Of a DNA stretch of 64,000 nt, positions 32,203-40,883 are shown in pieces. Location of the stretch: contig JAKADO010000005.1 of the NCBI GenBank assembly GCA_021820485.1, positions 1-64,000 on the forward strand. The letters run 5' to 3'. The position numbers were made by a program, and so were the translations under genes. The DNA comes from Bacillota bacterium (GTDB lineage: Bacteria > Bacillota > Sulfobacillia > Sulfobacillales > Sulfobacillaceae). Every line of letters begins with the position of its first letter. Position 1 is the stretch's first letter. The notes below the pieces were generated by a model. The model ran no database searches. It was given only the letters and a program-made list of their open reading frames with translations, and was not told the DNA's origin.

Positions 32203-34695
32203 ATGTCCACCCTGTTATATGCGTTGGGCCAGCGCGCCTACAGCAAGCCTTGGCGCTTCATCGTCGGTTGGGTCATCGTTATCGGCCTCCTCGGTATGTT
32301 GTTGGGTGTCAATGGTGTTCGCATCAGCAACAACATGACCATTCAGGGCACGCAGGCCCAGCAGGTTTTGGATACACTGCATCGCGCCATGCCGGCATTG
32401 TCTGGTGGGCAGGGAAGCGTTGTGTTTACAGTGCCGAAAGGTGAGCGATTGACTACCCCCGACCGGCTGGCAGCCATTGTCCGGGCGGTCAATCGCGTCT
32501 ATCATCTGCGCGGCGTGGTCAACCCTGCCAAAGAGAGTGCGGGCGCGGGCTCGGCGCCCTCGGCCCACAGTAGTCCACCACCTGCCGCAAGGGCCTCCGC
32601 CAGTTCCCTGAGTCCGCAGCGTTCGTTGCCCTACGGCCCGTTATTGGACCACGGCGCACCCGTCCCGGGCGTCGTCCTATCGGCAAACGGGCGGGTGGCC
32701 CTGTTCCAGTTTCAGTTCACCGTGCCCAACGCATCGGTGTCGTCATCGCTTCTCAAGACGGTGGTGCGCGAGGTGAAGACGGTTCAGACAGGGACCGGCA
32801 TCAAGGCATTGCCTACCTATTCCCTGCAGCAGCAAGTGCCCCAAGGCGGCTCGACGGATCTGATCGGGTTGGGGGTTGCGGCCGTTGTTCTTTTCATCAC
32901 GCTGGGATCTGTTGTCGCGGCAGGCCTTCCGATCCTCATCGCACTGGTGGGTGTGGGCGTCGGGGTTGGGGGGGCATTGGCGTTTTCGAAATTCTTCCCG
33001 GTGGTCAGCATTACTCCGGTGTTGGCGCTCATGATTGGATTGGCGGTAGGCATTGACTACTCGCTCTTTATTGTCAATCGCCAGAGGCGGCTGATGCTCC
33101 AGCAGGGGTTGAGTGCGCGAGAAGCCGCTGGCCGCGCGGTGGGCACCGCCGGGACCGCCGTCTTTTTCTCCGGCACAACGGTGGTGATAGCCCTGTGCGC
33201 CATGGTCGTCATGGGCATTCAGTTCATGACCGTCATGGCGTTGGTTGCCGCCGCCACGGTGGCGATCACGGTACTCTTGGCGCTCTCGCTGCTGCCGGCA
33301 TTTCTGGGCCTTATCGGCGAGCGGATCAGTCCCCGCAAGGGGCGTGCGCGGGAGGACGTCAACCGACACCGGCTGGCCGATCAATGGGTGAGAGGCGTCA
33401 TCACCTGGCGCTGGCTCGTTATTGTGGGGGTGGTGGTGCTGCTGGGTGCCGCGGCGATCCCGAGCACAAAGATGACGCTCGGATTTCCATCGGGCGCCAC
33501 GGCTAATCTGAATACCTCGTCAAGGCAGAGCTACGACGCGATTTCCTCGGCGTTTGGCCCCGGATTCAACGGCCCCTTGTTGGTGGTCGCCCAAACCCAT
33601 GGCACCAAGATTACCCCGGCCATGCTGGCCCATCTGGCAGAGAGCGTGCAGAAGGTCGGGGATGTGTCCCTGGCGGAGCCCATGGGCATCGACGGGCATG
33701 GTACAATGGCTGTTCTCAGTGTCATACCGAAGTCAGGGCCGAATGCCGCCGCCACGGTCTCCTTGGTCAAACATTTGCGGTCTTCGGGATTCCGCGCCGC
33801 GGCGGGCCATCACCTCTCCCTGGGGGTCACGGGTTTTACGGCCCTCAACATCGACATGTCAGCCAAGCTGGCACAGGTATTCCCCATTTACGTGGGCATT
33901 ATCGTAATCCTGTCGTTTCTCATCTTGTTGTTGGTGTTTCGCTCCATCATGGTCCCGATCAAGGCTACGGTCGGGTTTCTGCTAGGCATTTTGGCGACCT
34001 TCGGCATCTCCACGGCGGTGTTCCAGTGGGGGTGGCTCCATTCGGTCTTCGGCTTTGATACCGGGGGCCCGCTGTTAAGCTTTTTGCCCATTTTGGTGAC
34101 CGGCATCCTCTACGGCTTGGCGATGGACTATGAAATGTTCCTCGTGAGCTCCATGCGCGAGTCTTTCGTGCACGGGCATCGAGGCAAGGCGAGCATCATT
34201 GATGGGTACGACCAGGCCAGCCGCGTCGTGGTGGCGGCCGCGACCATTATGGTATCGGTCTTTTCCGGGTTCATTTTCAGCCCCGATATTGAAATCAAGC
34301 AAATCGGATTCGCCCTCGCGCTCGGCATCCTCATCGACGCCTTCATCGTACGGCTCACATTGGTCCCGGCGGTCATGGCGCTTTTGGGCGACAAGGGTTG
34401 GTGGCTGCCTGGGTGGTTGAATCGCATGCTGCCGAATCTGGATGTCGAGGGGGATGCGTTGGTCGCCGCATTAAGGGCGCGGGACAAGGGCCATGCGGCG
34501 GGCGCGGCGTTGCCGCTCGCTGGCAGGACGCGTGCCTTGATATTGGCGGTAGCGGCGGCTTGGTTGGCTCGGGACGGCGCGCGCGATGGGGCGACCCGTG
34601 AGGAAGAGGAGCGGCTTAGAAAGGCCTTGGCCTTGGTGCGTGCGGCGCTCGCCCAGTCCGACAATGCGCCGGCGTCGGACGCCGCTTGGGAGTAG
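32203..34695 (+). CDS. MMPL/RND-superfamily transporter
   Basis: An 830-residue membrane exporter. Two repeats each start with one helix and a large outer domain, followed by five to six helices (LIGLGVAAVVLFITLGSVVAAG; PIYVGIIVILSFLILLLVF). The proton-relay region GLAVGIDYSLFIVNR and its partner GLAMDYEMFLVSSMRE are MmpL signatures. The first outer loop has an Ala/Ser/Pro-rich insert at about residues 110-145. A soluble, Ala/Arg-rich tail of about 80 residues follows the last helix. It likely exports lipids or hydrophobic drugs under control of the divergent TetR. Confidence 0.92.
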   Translation: MSTLLYALGQRAYSKPWRFIVGWVIVIGLLGMLLGVNGVRISNNMTIQGTQAQQVLDTLHRAMPALSGGQGSVVFTVPKGERLTTPDRLAAIVRAVNRVYHLRGVVNPAKESAGAGSAPSAHSSPPPAARASASSLSPQRSLPYGPLLDHGAPVPGVVLSANGRVALFQFQFTVPNASVSSSLLKTVVREVKTVQTGTGIKALPTYSLQQQVPQGGSTDLIGLGVAAVVLFITLGSVVAAGLPILIALVGVGVGVGGALAFSKFFPVVSITPVLALMIGLAVGIDYSLFIVNRQRRLMLQQGLSAREAAGRAVGTAGTAVFFSGTTVVIALCAMVVMGIQFMTVMALVAAATVAITVLLALSLLPAFLGLIGERISPRKGRAREDVNRHRLADQWVRGVITWRWLVIVGVVVLLGAAAIPSTKMTLGFPSGATANLNTSSRQSYDAISSAFGPGFNGPLLVVAQTHGTKITPAMLAHLAESVQKVGDVSLAEPMGIDGHGTMAVLSVIPKSGPNAAATVSLVKHLRSSGFRAAAGHHLSLGVTGFTALNIDMSAKLAQVFPIYVGIIVILSFLILLLVFRSIMVPIKATVGFLLGILATFGISTAVFQWGWLHSVFGFDTGGPLLSFLPILVTGILYGLAMDYEMFLVSSMRESFVHGHRGKASIIDGYDQASRVVVAAATIMVSVFSGFIFSPDIEIKQIGFALALGILIDAFIVRLTLVPAVMALLGDKGWWLPGWLNRMLPNLDVEGDALVAALRARDKGHAAGAALPLAGRTRALILAVAAAWLARDGARDGATREEEERLRKALALVRAALAQSDNAPASDAAWE

Positions 34696-34866
34696 CTTTC
34701 CAGCGACAAGACTGCATATGCGGAAGGAGCATCGTGAGTGCCTCCTGTCCGCCCTTTATCCCCTCGCAGACGCCACCCGGCATGCGTTCCACGGTGTGGC
34801 CGGCTTTTCCATACGGAAGGAAAAACTCGACTTTTCGCGAATAGTCTCCCGGGAGGGAAAATCGCA

Positions 34867-35193
34867 ATGGAGCAAACAAAGACGTTTTATACGTTTTGGC
34901 TCGAGTATCTGCACGAGCATGAGCTTCTCGCCACCCGGCTCTGGCACTTCGTCGGAACGAGCGCTGGCCTCATCTCGATTTTGTTGGCAGTCATCTCCTG
35001 GAATTGGATCTATCTCCTTACAGCACTCATTGTTTCCTATGGATGTTCATGGCTCGGACACTTTGTTGTTGAAAAGAACCACCCCGTCACCTTTCGCCAC
35101 CCCATTTGGTCCCTGCGAGCGGACTTGCTGTTGTTTCGGTTGATGTTGACCCGAGGACTCACGGAGGGCATCACCACCTTCAAAATGCTCTAG
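34867..35193 (+). CDS. Mpo1-like (DUF962) membrane protein
   Basis: A 108-residue protein with the DUF962/Mpo1 pattern. HxxxxTRLWHFVGT near the start is followed by two or three hydrophobic helices and the conserved SWLGHFVVEKNHPVTFRHPIWSL. In yeast the relative is an iron-dependent dioxygenase that shortens 2-hydroxy fatty acids; the histidines fit a metal site. ATG 34867 is chosen (GGGAGGGAAAATCGC upstream); a longer frame upstream has no support. Confidence 0.82.
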   Translation: MEQTKTFYTFWLEYLHEHELLATRLWHFVGTSAGLISILLAVISWNWIYLLTALIVSYGCSWLGHFVVEKNHPVTFRHPIWSLRADLLLFRLMLTRGLTEGITTFKML

Positions 35194-35314
35194 GAACTCG
35201 TGATCACTGACCGGGTTTTCGACGATTTTCCGCGCAAGCGCCGTGCTGGTTCATCGGGCCTTCGTGCTCGGGGGCACACGGGATAGTGCACTAGTCTTCC
35301 AGAGACGAAAGGCT

Positions 35315-35332
35315 GCGGTGTGGGGACACCGC
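35315..35332 (-). terminator. Stem-loop between convergent genes
   Basis: GCGGTGT-GGGG-ACACCGC, seven perfect pairs, a few bases from the methyltransferase 3' end on the minus strand. A T-rich tail (CCTTTCGT) is weak. Confidence 0.45.
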
Positions 35333-35347
35333 GGCCCTCTGGGAAGT

Positions 35348-36193
35348 TTACGGTTCCGGAGTGGCCATTTCCTTGATGAGCCAGAAGAAGCCGGAGGTAT
35401 GGGAGAGGGGAATCACGCCCTCCTTTTCGAATAGGGGTTTCACCAGACTGCCCATGGTCTCCAGGATGTCCCGCTTGACGGACTCTTGGTGATATTCGAG
35501 CGGAATGCCTGCCCAGCAAAACCCGGATCCATAATACGCAAGATAGGCGGCGATGCTCGGAAAAGAGAGCCCTCCCGGAAATTGCGCCATCTCGGGCGGA
35601 TGGGGAAAGAACCGGGCCCCGTTTTCAAGCGAAAAGCGGTCGCCACGGGCATCCTCCGCATACGGGAGCCCCAAGCGTGACGCGGCTTCGGCGTGCCATT
35701 CCAGCATTTCATGATAGCTGCGGGAACCGTTGGTGGCTGCCACGAGGATGCCGCCAGGACGCAGCACGCTCCAAGCCGATTGTAACGCACGCTCGATGTT
35801 GGGCACGTGGTAGAGCATGTAATGGAGGCCCACCCAATCAAAGCTTTCGGGAGGGTATGGCAGCGCTTCGGCATCGGCGACCTCGGCATGGCCATGAGGA
35901 TCGCCAGACATGCGTTGATTGAGTCGCTCCACCATCGCGGCAGACATGTCGATGGCTTCATAGCGGACGGCGTTGCCTGCATACTGTCGAACCCAGGGGT
36001 ACCAGGCACCGGTGCCGGCGCCGACATCCAGCACTGCCTTAGGGGAAGTGGCGGCTTGCGCTGCGCGAGTGAGCGCCTGAAAGATGTTTTGCTGGTTCAA
36101 TCCATACCGCTCTTGGGCTTGAATGCGGATGGACAGTCCCTCGTCAGTGCCGTACGCTTCGCGCAGGAAATCAGGATCAGAAAACTGGCTCAC
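35348..36193 (-). CDS. Class I SAM-dependent methyltransferase
   Basis: A 281-residue methyltransferase of the UbiE/Methyltransf_11 type: AVLDVGAGTGAWYPWV (motif I), YEAIDMSAAMVERLN, VADAEALPYPPESFDWVGLHYMLYHVPN (motifs post-I to II) and LRPGGILVAAT (motif III). The GTG at 36193 has AAGGAGG at ideal spacing and is preferred to the longer frame reaching 36262. It stands alone. Substrate unknown. Confidence 0.85.
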   Translation of the reverse strand: MSQFSDPDFLREAYGTDEGLSIRIQAQERYGLNQQNIFQALTRAAQAATSPKAVLDVGAGTGAWYPWVRQYAGNAVRYEAIDMSAAMVERLNQRMSGDPHGHAEVADAEALPYPPESFDWVGLHYMLYHVPNIERALQSAWSVLRPGGILVAATNGSRSYHEMLEWHAEAASRLGLPYAEDARGDRFSLENGARFFPHPPEMAQFPGGLSFPSIAAYLAYYGSGFCWAGIPLEYHQESVKRDILETMGSLVKPLFEKEGVIPLSHTSGFFWLIKEMATPEP

Positions 36194-36388
36194 GAAGGGA
36201 ACCTCCTTTGTGGCTCGGTTGCGACGGAACCGGCTAATGACATGCTGAATCCACTGTAGCACGAGCGTGGCGAGGCACCGGAACGACGCGCATGCTTTTT
36301 TCTCACAATATTTACTTCCTGCATCTTTTGCTTATGGGAGGAAAATTCAATTTTCGCTCGAATTCATACCCGGAGGGAGTGTGGCGAA

Positions 36389-36832
36389 ATGGCAGTGGAA
36401 ATCTTTACTGACGCATGGGCTCAAGAATGGAAAGACGAACTGAACCGCAGTGAAAAGTACCAGAAAGCCGGGCGGACTTGGGAGTGGCCTTTGGTTCTTC
36501 TTATGGAGGCCGATCCGGACAAGGGTATTGAGGCAGATCGGGCCGTATACGTCGATCTATATCATGGCGAATGCCGGGAGGCTCGAGTGGCTACTGCCGA
36601 GGAGATCGCGCGCGCTTCTTATGTCGTGAAGGCGGACGTCGACACTTGGCGGGACTTGCGGGATGGAAAAATCGAAGCGATTGGCGCCATGTTGCGCGGG
36701 CGCATGTCTTTGGCGCGCGGCAGCATGTTGGTGATGGCGCGGTATGTCGCTGCCGCCAACGAGCTGACGCACGCTGTCGCGCGCATCCACACGGTATTTC
36801 CCGATGAGGGGCTGGAAGGCTCCCGGGAGTAA
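36389..36832 (+). CDS. SCP2 sterol-binding-like protein, copy 1
   Basis: A 147-residue cytosolic protein with the SCP2-like fold. It runs from ADRAVYVDLYHGECREARVA through ASYVVKADVDTWRDLRDGKI to MLRGRMSLARGSMLVMARYVAAANEL, the typical W-x3-L-x-G-K ... L-x-G-D/N-M end of such domains. These bind lipids or acyl-CoAs. A paralogue with about 55 percent visual identity follows directly. First gene of a four-gene run with ADH and ALDH. Confidence 0.8.
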   Translation: MAVEIFTDAWAQEWKDELNRSEKYQKAGRTWEWPLVLLMEADPDKGIEADRAVYVDLYHGECREARVATAEEIARASYVVKADVDTWRDLRDGKIEAIGAMLRGRMSLARGSMLVMARYVAAANELTHAVARIHTVFPDEGLEGSRE

Positions 36833-36851
36833 AGAAAGCGAGGACGTCATC

Positions 36852-37280
36852 ATGGCCTATGAAGTGTTCACAGATGAATGGGCGGAGGCTTGGAAGAACG
36901 AGCTGAACCAAAGTGCGAGCTACGCCAAGGCGGCACAGACGTGGGAATGGCCGATGGTGCTGGTGATGGACGCTGATCCCGATGAAATGATTCCGGAACA
37001 GCGTGCGGTGTATGTGGACTTATACCACGGCCAATGCCGGTCGGCCCGGGTTGCCGCGCCAGACGACTTGGACACGGCACCCTATGTCATCACAGCCGAT
37101 CCCTACACTTGGCGCGAGGTCATGGAAGGAAACTTGGAAGCCATTGCCGGCATCATGCGCGGTCGATTGGTGCTCACGCGCGGCAACATGGTGGTGTTGG
37201 CGCGCTATGTGGCCGCAGCCACTGAACTTGTCAATGCGGCGGCACGCATCGAGTCCGCGTTTCCTGGGGAGATCTCATGA
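36852..37280 (+). CDS. SCP2 sterol-binding-like protein, copy 2
   Basis: A 142-residue paralogue of the preceding gene, sharing VFTDEWAEAWKNELN, AVYVDLYHGQCR and LTRGNMVVLARYVAAATEL. The ATG at 36852 is 19 bp after the previous stop, with GAGGACG upstream. Its stop overlaps the alcohol dehydrogenase start (ATGA), showing operon structure. The tandem duplication suggests a heterodimer or two related ligands. Confidence 0.8.
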   Translation: MAYEVFTDEWAEAWKNELNQSASYAKAAQTWEWPMVLVMDADPDEMIPEQRAVYVDLYHGQCRSARVAAPDDLDTAPYVITADPYTWREVMEGNLEAIAGIMRGRLVLTRGNMVVLARYVAAATELVNAAARIESAFPGEIS

Positions 37281-38317
37281 AAGCGGTGCAGTATCTCGAT
37301 GTGGAGTCGGTCCGGGTCGGGGAGGTTCCCGATCCGGAGCTGCTGACCGCGGACGACGTGTTGGTGCGGGTCACCGCGTCCGCTATTTGCGGATCTGACC
37401 TGCATTTGTACCGTGGGCACATTCCAGGCATGTCGCCGGGGTCCATCATGGGCCACGAATACGTGGGCACGGTGGCGGCGGTCGGCGATCGGGTTCGGCA
37501 GTTCCAAGTCGGTGATCGCGTCGTGGGCACCTTCCATGTGGCTTGCGGGGCCTGCGCGCAGTGCCGGCTTGGCCAGTACCACCAATGCGCCGGTGGTGGC
37601 GTGCTGGGGTATGGCCTGGCTTTTGGGGACTATCCCGGGACTCAGGCGGAAATGGTGCGTGTGCCGTATGGAGACGTCAACCTGCGCAAAATTCCTGATG
37701 GGCTCGCGGATGAGAAGGCCATCTTTTGTGGGGACATTTTGACCACCGCCTATGGAGCGGTAAGAAATTCCGGCCTTCAACCCGGGGAGCGATGCGCAGT
37801 CATCGGGGCAGGTCCGGTGGGGTTGATGGCCGTGATGGCGGCGCGGGTCATGGGAGCGGCGGAGGTCTACAGCATTGATCGGGACCCGGAGCGGGCCGAA
37901 GCCACTGCGGCGTTCGGTGCCATTCCCATTGCATCCAGCCGCACCAATCCCGTGCGGCGCATCATGCAGGCGACCGATGGGTTGGGAGCCGATGTGGTGA
38001 TTGAGGCGGTCGGAGGCCCCCAGACCTTGGCTCTGGCGTTTCAACTGGTGCGGGGCGGCGGTCGGATTGCGGCGGTGGGAGTGACAGCGGAAACGGAGTG
38101 GAGCTATCCGCTCATGACGGCCTTGACGCGGGACATCACGTTTCGCGTGGGGCTCGCCAATATTCACCGCGACATTGACGCCACGATGAAACTGGTGCAG
38201 GCCGGGCGGCTCGATCCATCGTCGGTGATTAGCCATCGGCTGCCTCTGGAAGGGGCCCCGGAGGGATATCGGCTTTTTCACGAGCAACGCGCCACCAAAG
38301 TGCTGTTGACCATCTAA
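37277..38317 (+). CDS. Zinc-dependent alcohol dehydrogenase (MDR family)
   Basis: A 346-residue medium-chain dehydrogenase. The catalytic zinc site is C in ASAICGSDLH, then GHEYVGTV. The structural zinc lobe CGACAQCRLGQYHQC holds four cysteines. The NAD(P)-binding motif is VIGAGPVGLMAVMAA, followed by SIDRDPER whose Asp suggests NAD. It resembles formaldehyde- and threonine-dehydrogenase-like MDRs. Overlaps the upstream SCP2 gene by 4 bp and precedes an ALDH, so an alcohol-to-acid oxidation route is likely. Confidence 0.9.
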   Translation: MKAVQYLDVESVRVGEVPDPELLTADDVLVRVTASAICGSDLHLYRGHIPGMSPGSIMGHEYVGTVAAVGDRVRQFQVGDRVVGTFHVACGACAQCRLGQYHQCAGGGVLGYGLAFGDYPGTQAEMVRVPYGDVNLRKIPDGLADEKAIFCGDILTTAYGAVRNSGLQPGERCAVIGAGPVGLMAVMAARVMGAAEVYSIDRDPERAEATAAFGAIPIASSRTNPVRRIMQATDGLGADVVIEAVGGPQTLALAFQLVRGGGRIAAVGVTAETEWSYPLMTALTRDITFRVGLANIHRDIDATMKLVQAGRLDPSSVISHRLPLEGAPEGYRLFHEQRATKVLLTI

Positions 38318-38334
38318 TGGAGGGACGTGAAGAA

Positions 38335-39834
38335 ATGGCGGCGGGAATTATAGAATCCCCATGGATTAGTGACGCGACGCGCCAATTTCTGTCGCGGCGA
38401 GCGCGCCTCCTCATTGGCAACAAATGGGTCGAGGCTGCGCAGGGGGGCTCCTTTTGGGTGAAGGACCCCGCCAGTGGCGAGGATTTGGTTGAGGTGGCGG
38501 AGGCGACCGCCGAGGATGTGGATCGGGCGGTGCGCGCCGCCGAAAAGGCTTTTCAAGGACGCTGGAGCCGCCTTTCGCCGGCCGAGAGGGCGCGTCTTTT
38601 GTGGAAGCTCGCAGACTTGATTGAGGAACACGCGCAGGAGTTTTCCGAAATTGAATCGATCAACACGGGAAAACCCATCACCGAGACGATGCTGGCAGAT
38701 GTCCCGCTGACCGTGGAGCATTTTCGGTACTTTGCGGGATGGGTGACCAAGCTGACGGGGGAAACGCTGCCCGTATCCCAGCCGGGCCATTATCTGGCCT
38801 ACACCCGGCGTGAGCCGCTGGGAGTTGTGGGAGCGATTGTGCCGTGGAACTTCCCTTTAATGATTGCGTCGTGGAAAATTGCGCCGGCGCTGGCCTGTGG
38901 GAACACGGTGGTGGTCAAGCCTAGCGAAGTGACTCCGCTGAGTCTCTTGCGCCTCGGCGAATTGGCGTTGGAGGCTGGCTTTCCTCCCGGGGTGCTCAAC
39001 ATTGTGCCCGGATATGGAGCGACGGCCGGAAAGGCGCTGGTCGCCCATCCCGGGGTCGAGAAGATTTCCTTTACGGGCTCTACCCGCGTGGGACGAGAAA
39101 TCATGATTTCGGCTGCCGACCGGTTCACCCGTGTGACATTGGAATTGGGGGGGAAGTCCCCCAACATCATGCTGCCGGATGCCGATCCTGATGCGGTCGT
39201 GGCGGGAGCCATGATGGGCATCTTCTTCAATCAGGGGGAGGTCTGCTGCGCGGGGTCGCGCCTGTTTGTCCCGCGTTCGCAGTTCGACCACGTGGTGGAT
39301 CTGGTCGGGCGTCGGGCCGAATCCATCCAACAAGGCATCGGGCTTGATCCGGCGACGGAGATGGGGCCTCTGGTAAGCGAAGGGCAAATGAATCGGGTCA
39401 TGCAGTACATCGACAGTGGCCGGCGGGAGGGAGCCAGCTTGGTGACGGGTGGAAGCCGAAACCAGGCGGCGGGATCGGGCTACTTCATCCAACCGACCGT
39501 CTTTGTCGGTCAGGATGAGATGACCATTGCCCGGGAAGAGATTTTCGGACCGGTGCTGGTCGCGCTTCCCTATGATGACGTGGATGAGGCGGTGCGGCGC
39601 GCCAATGCCACTCCATACGGTCTGGCAGCCGCGGTGTGGACAGAGGACGTGCGGCAAGGCATTAAGGTGGCGGAAAAGCTGAAGGCGGGCACGGTCTGGA
39701 TTAACGGCTACAATCTTTTGGATGCCACCAGTCCCTGGGGTGGATTCAAGGCCAGCGGCATTGGGCGGGAGATGGGGCAATATGCCCTCCAGCATTACAC
39801 CGAGGTGAAGTCCACATGGATCAATCTCGGTTGA
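38335..39834 (+). CDS. NAD-dependent aldehyde dehydrogenase (betaine-aldehyde type)
   Basis: A 499-residue ALDH. It has GAIVPWNFPLM, the cofactor motif ISFTGSTRVGREI, the general base in VTLELGGKSPNIM and the catalytic Cys in FFNQGEVCCAGSRL, and ends SGIGREMGQYALQHYTEVKS. Full length and intact. ATG 38335 is preferred (GGAGGGACGTGAAGAA upstream). It is the last gene of the SCP2-SCP2-ADH-ALDH operon, which ends in a terminator. It probably oxidises the aldehyde made by the neighbouring ADH. Confidence 0.92.
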   Translation: MAAGIIESPWISDATRQFLSRRARLLIGNKWVEAAQGGSFWVKDPASGEDLVEVAEATAEDVDRAVRAAEKAFQGRWSRLSPAERARLLWKLADLIEEHAQEFSEIESINTGKPITETMLADVPLTVEHFRYFAGWVTKLTGETLPVSQPGHYLAYTRREPLGVVGAIVPWNFPLMIASWKIAPALACGNTVVVKPSEVTPLSLLRLGELALEAGFPPGVLNIVPGYGATAGKALVAHPGVEKISFTGSTRVGREIMISAADRFTRVTLELGGKSPNIMLPDADPDAVVAGAMMGIFFNQGEVCCAGSRLFVPRSQFDHVVDLVGRRAESIQQGIGLDPATEMGPLVSEGQMNRVMQYIDSGRREGASLVTGGSRNQAAGSGYFIQPTVFVGQDEMTIAREEIFGPVLVALPYDDVDEAVRRANATPYGLAAAVWTEDVRQGIKVAEKLKAGTVWINGYNLLDATSPWGGFKASGIGREMGQYALQHYTEVKSTWINLG

Positions 39835-39849
39835 TTCAAGCAAGAAGAT

Positions 39850-39878
39850 AGGGCGGCTCCACGGGGGGCCGCCCTTTC
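39850..39878. terminator. Terminator after the ALDH operon
   Basis: AGGGCGGC/GCCGCCCT, eight pairs, loop of ten, followed by TTTCCT. It lies between convergent genes. Confidence 0.75.
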
Positions 39879-39883
39879 CTAGA

Positions 39884-40687
39884 TTACGACTGGGGAGCCG
39901 GAGGGGTCGTTGACCCGTAGGCCATGTTGAACCCATCTGTGTCGGAGTCCGGCAGGGACGGCGTGGAAACCTGCTTGTTGCGCTGTATCATGACTCCGCC
40001 GTCATTGGCTACCAATGCGGGGTTGCCCCCGTTGACGGTTCCGGGATCGAATGTGGACTCGCCGTAATTGGCTAATGTGGCGACGCGGCCGCCCACGGTG
40101 GGGGCCTCTTCGATCCATTCAGCCGACTGAGCGGGTCCGCTGTAGGATTGGGTGGTGGTAAAGCTCTGCCCGGTGGTCGTGTCGGAGATGGTAATCGTCC
40201 AAGTCCCGTTGTTGTTGTCGACGATGCTGGCGGACATGTGGTCGCCGGGATGGACGGTCATGCTCGAGATGGGTGTCTCCGCCGCTGGGAGGATTTCCCA
40301 CCAGGCGCCATAACTCGTGCCGGAGCTGGAGGCATCCTGTTCAGTCCCGGTTTGAATCAGGTCGCTGTTGTTGAATCCGTCAATGCCAATCCAGTTGGAG
40401 GAGTAGGTATCGCCTCGGCTTGGCTGTACCGTGGGCACGACCCATGATCCGGTGATGGAGTGATAGGTCGATCCGGTAATGGCGTATCCGGACCAGTTGC
40501 TCGATGACCACCCAGCTTGGTGAATGGCTGACGCGGACAGCTTGGAAAGGATGCGCGGAGAATTGGTGATGCGCACGGCGTGGGCCGGTTGTGGCGCTGC
40601 GGCCGCGGTGGGGGCGGCCGTTCCCGCGGGAACGGCGGACGCCAGAAGCGCGAGGCCGGCAGGTCCGATGATTGTCCAGAGTTTCAT
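39884..40687 (-). CDS. Secreted glutamic (G1/eqolisin-type) acid peptidase
   Basis: A 267-residue exported protease. A signal peptide (KLWTIIGPAGLALLASAVPAGTAA) and a short pro-region precede the mature domain, which begins SSNWSGYAITG. The fold shows WVVPTV, SNWIGIDGF, LIQTGTEQ with the catalytic Gln, YGAWWEILPA, and SAEWIEEAPTV with the catalytic Glu. G1 peptidases work at very low pH, fitting an acidophile. CAAGGAGGTC precedes the ATG. Upstream lie a perfect palindrome and a dyad shared with the promoter of the nearby XRE-TPR regulator, so it is a candidate target of that regulator. Confidence 0.9.
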   Translation of the reverse strand: MKLWTIIGPAGLALLASAVPAGTAAPTAAAAPQPAHAVRITNSPRILSKLSASAIHQAGWSSSNWSGYAITGSTYHSITGSWVVPTVQPSRGDTYSSNWIGIDGFNNSDLIQTGTEQDASSSGTSYGAWWEILPAAETPISSMTVHPGDHMSASIVDNNNGTWTITISDTTTGQSFTTTQSYSGPAQSAEWIEEAPTVGGRVATLANYGESTFDPGTVNGGNPALVANDGGVMIQRNKQVSTPSLPDSDTDGFNMAYGSTTPPAPQS

Positions 40688-40713
40688 GGGGAAGACCTCC
40701 TTGACGAGAAATG

Positions 40714-40729
40714 TAGAATCGCGATTCTA
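40714..40729 (-). promoter_or_regulatory. Perfect palindrome with -10-like TAGAAT before the G1 peptidase
   Basis: TAGAATCGCGATTCTA, 16 bp, fully symmetric, 27-42 bp upstream of the start codon. It could be an operator, or a -10 element (TAGAAT) lacking a good -35 as in activator-dependent promoters. Confidence 0.55.
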
Positions 40730-40782
40730 TTAAAAGGAGTTCGTTCTCCATGCTGGCATTCCTTCCCAAATATGGCAGAATA

Positions 40783-40822
40783 TTTCCATAGAAGACAGCT
40801 GTCGAATCCTCGGCTATAGAAA
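40783..40822 (-). promoter_or_regulatory. Dyad element A: TTTCCATAG-N22-CTATAGAAA
   Basis: Inverted repeat with eight of nine matching positions per arm, ending about 96 bp upstream of the G1 peptidase. The same arms with the same 22-bp spacing occur upstream of the XRE-TPR regulator at 42346. I found no third copy in the window. Confidence 0.65.
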
Positions 40823-40841
40823 TGGATTGGGACATAAAGAG

Positions 40842-40864
40842 AGCCCTTTCCTGGCGAAAGGGCT
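40842..40864 (-). terminator. Stem-loop after the small peptide gene
   Basis: AGCCCTTTC-CTGGC-GAAAGGGCT, nine perfect pairs. Downstream on the minus strand is CTCTTTATG, a weak T tract. Confidence 0.6.
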
Positions 40865-40883
40865 TGTCGAACGGAACGGCGAT

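Noticed and set aside
37205-38287. 360-codon minus-strand frame over the alcohol dehydrogenase
   Set aside because: Antisense shadow caused by GC-rich codon positions.
38857-39936. 359-codon minus-strand frame over the ALDH
   Set aside because: Antisense shadow; it crosses the terminator and the 3' end of the peptidase gene.
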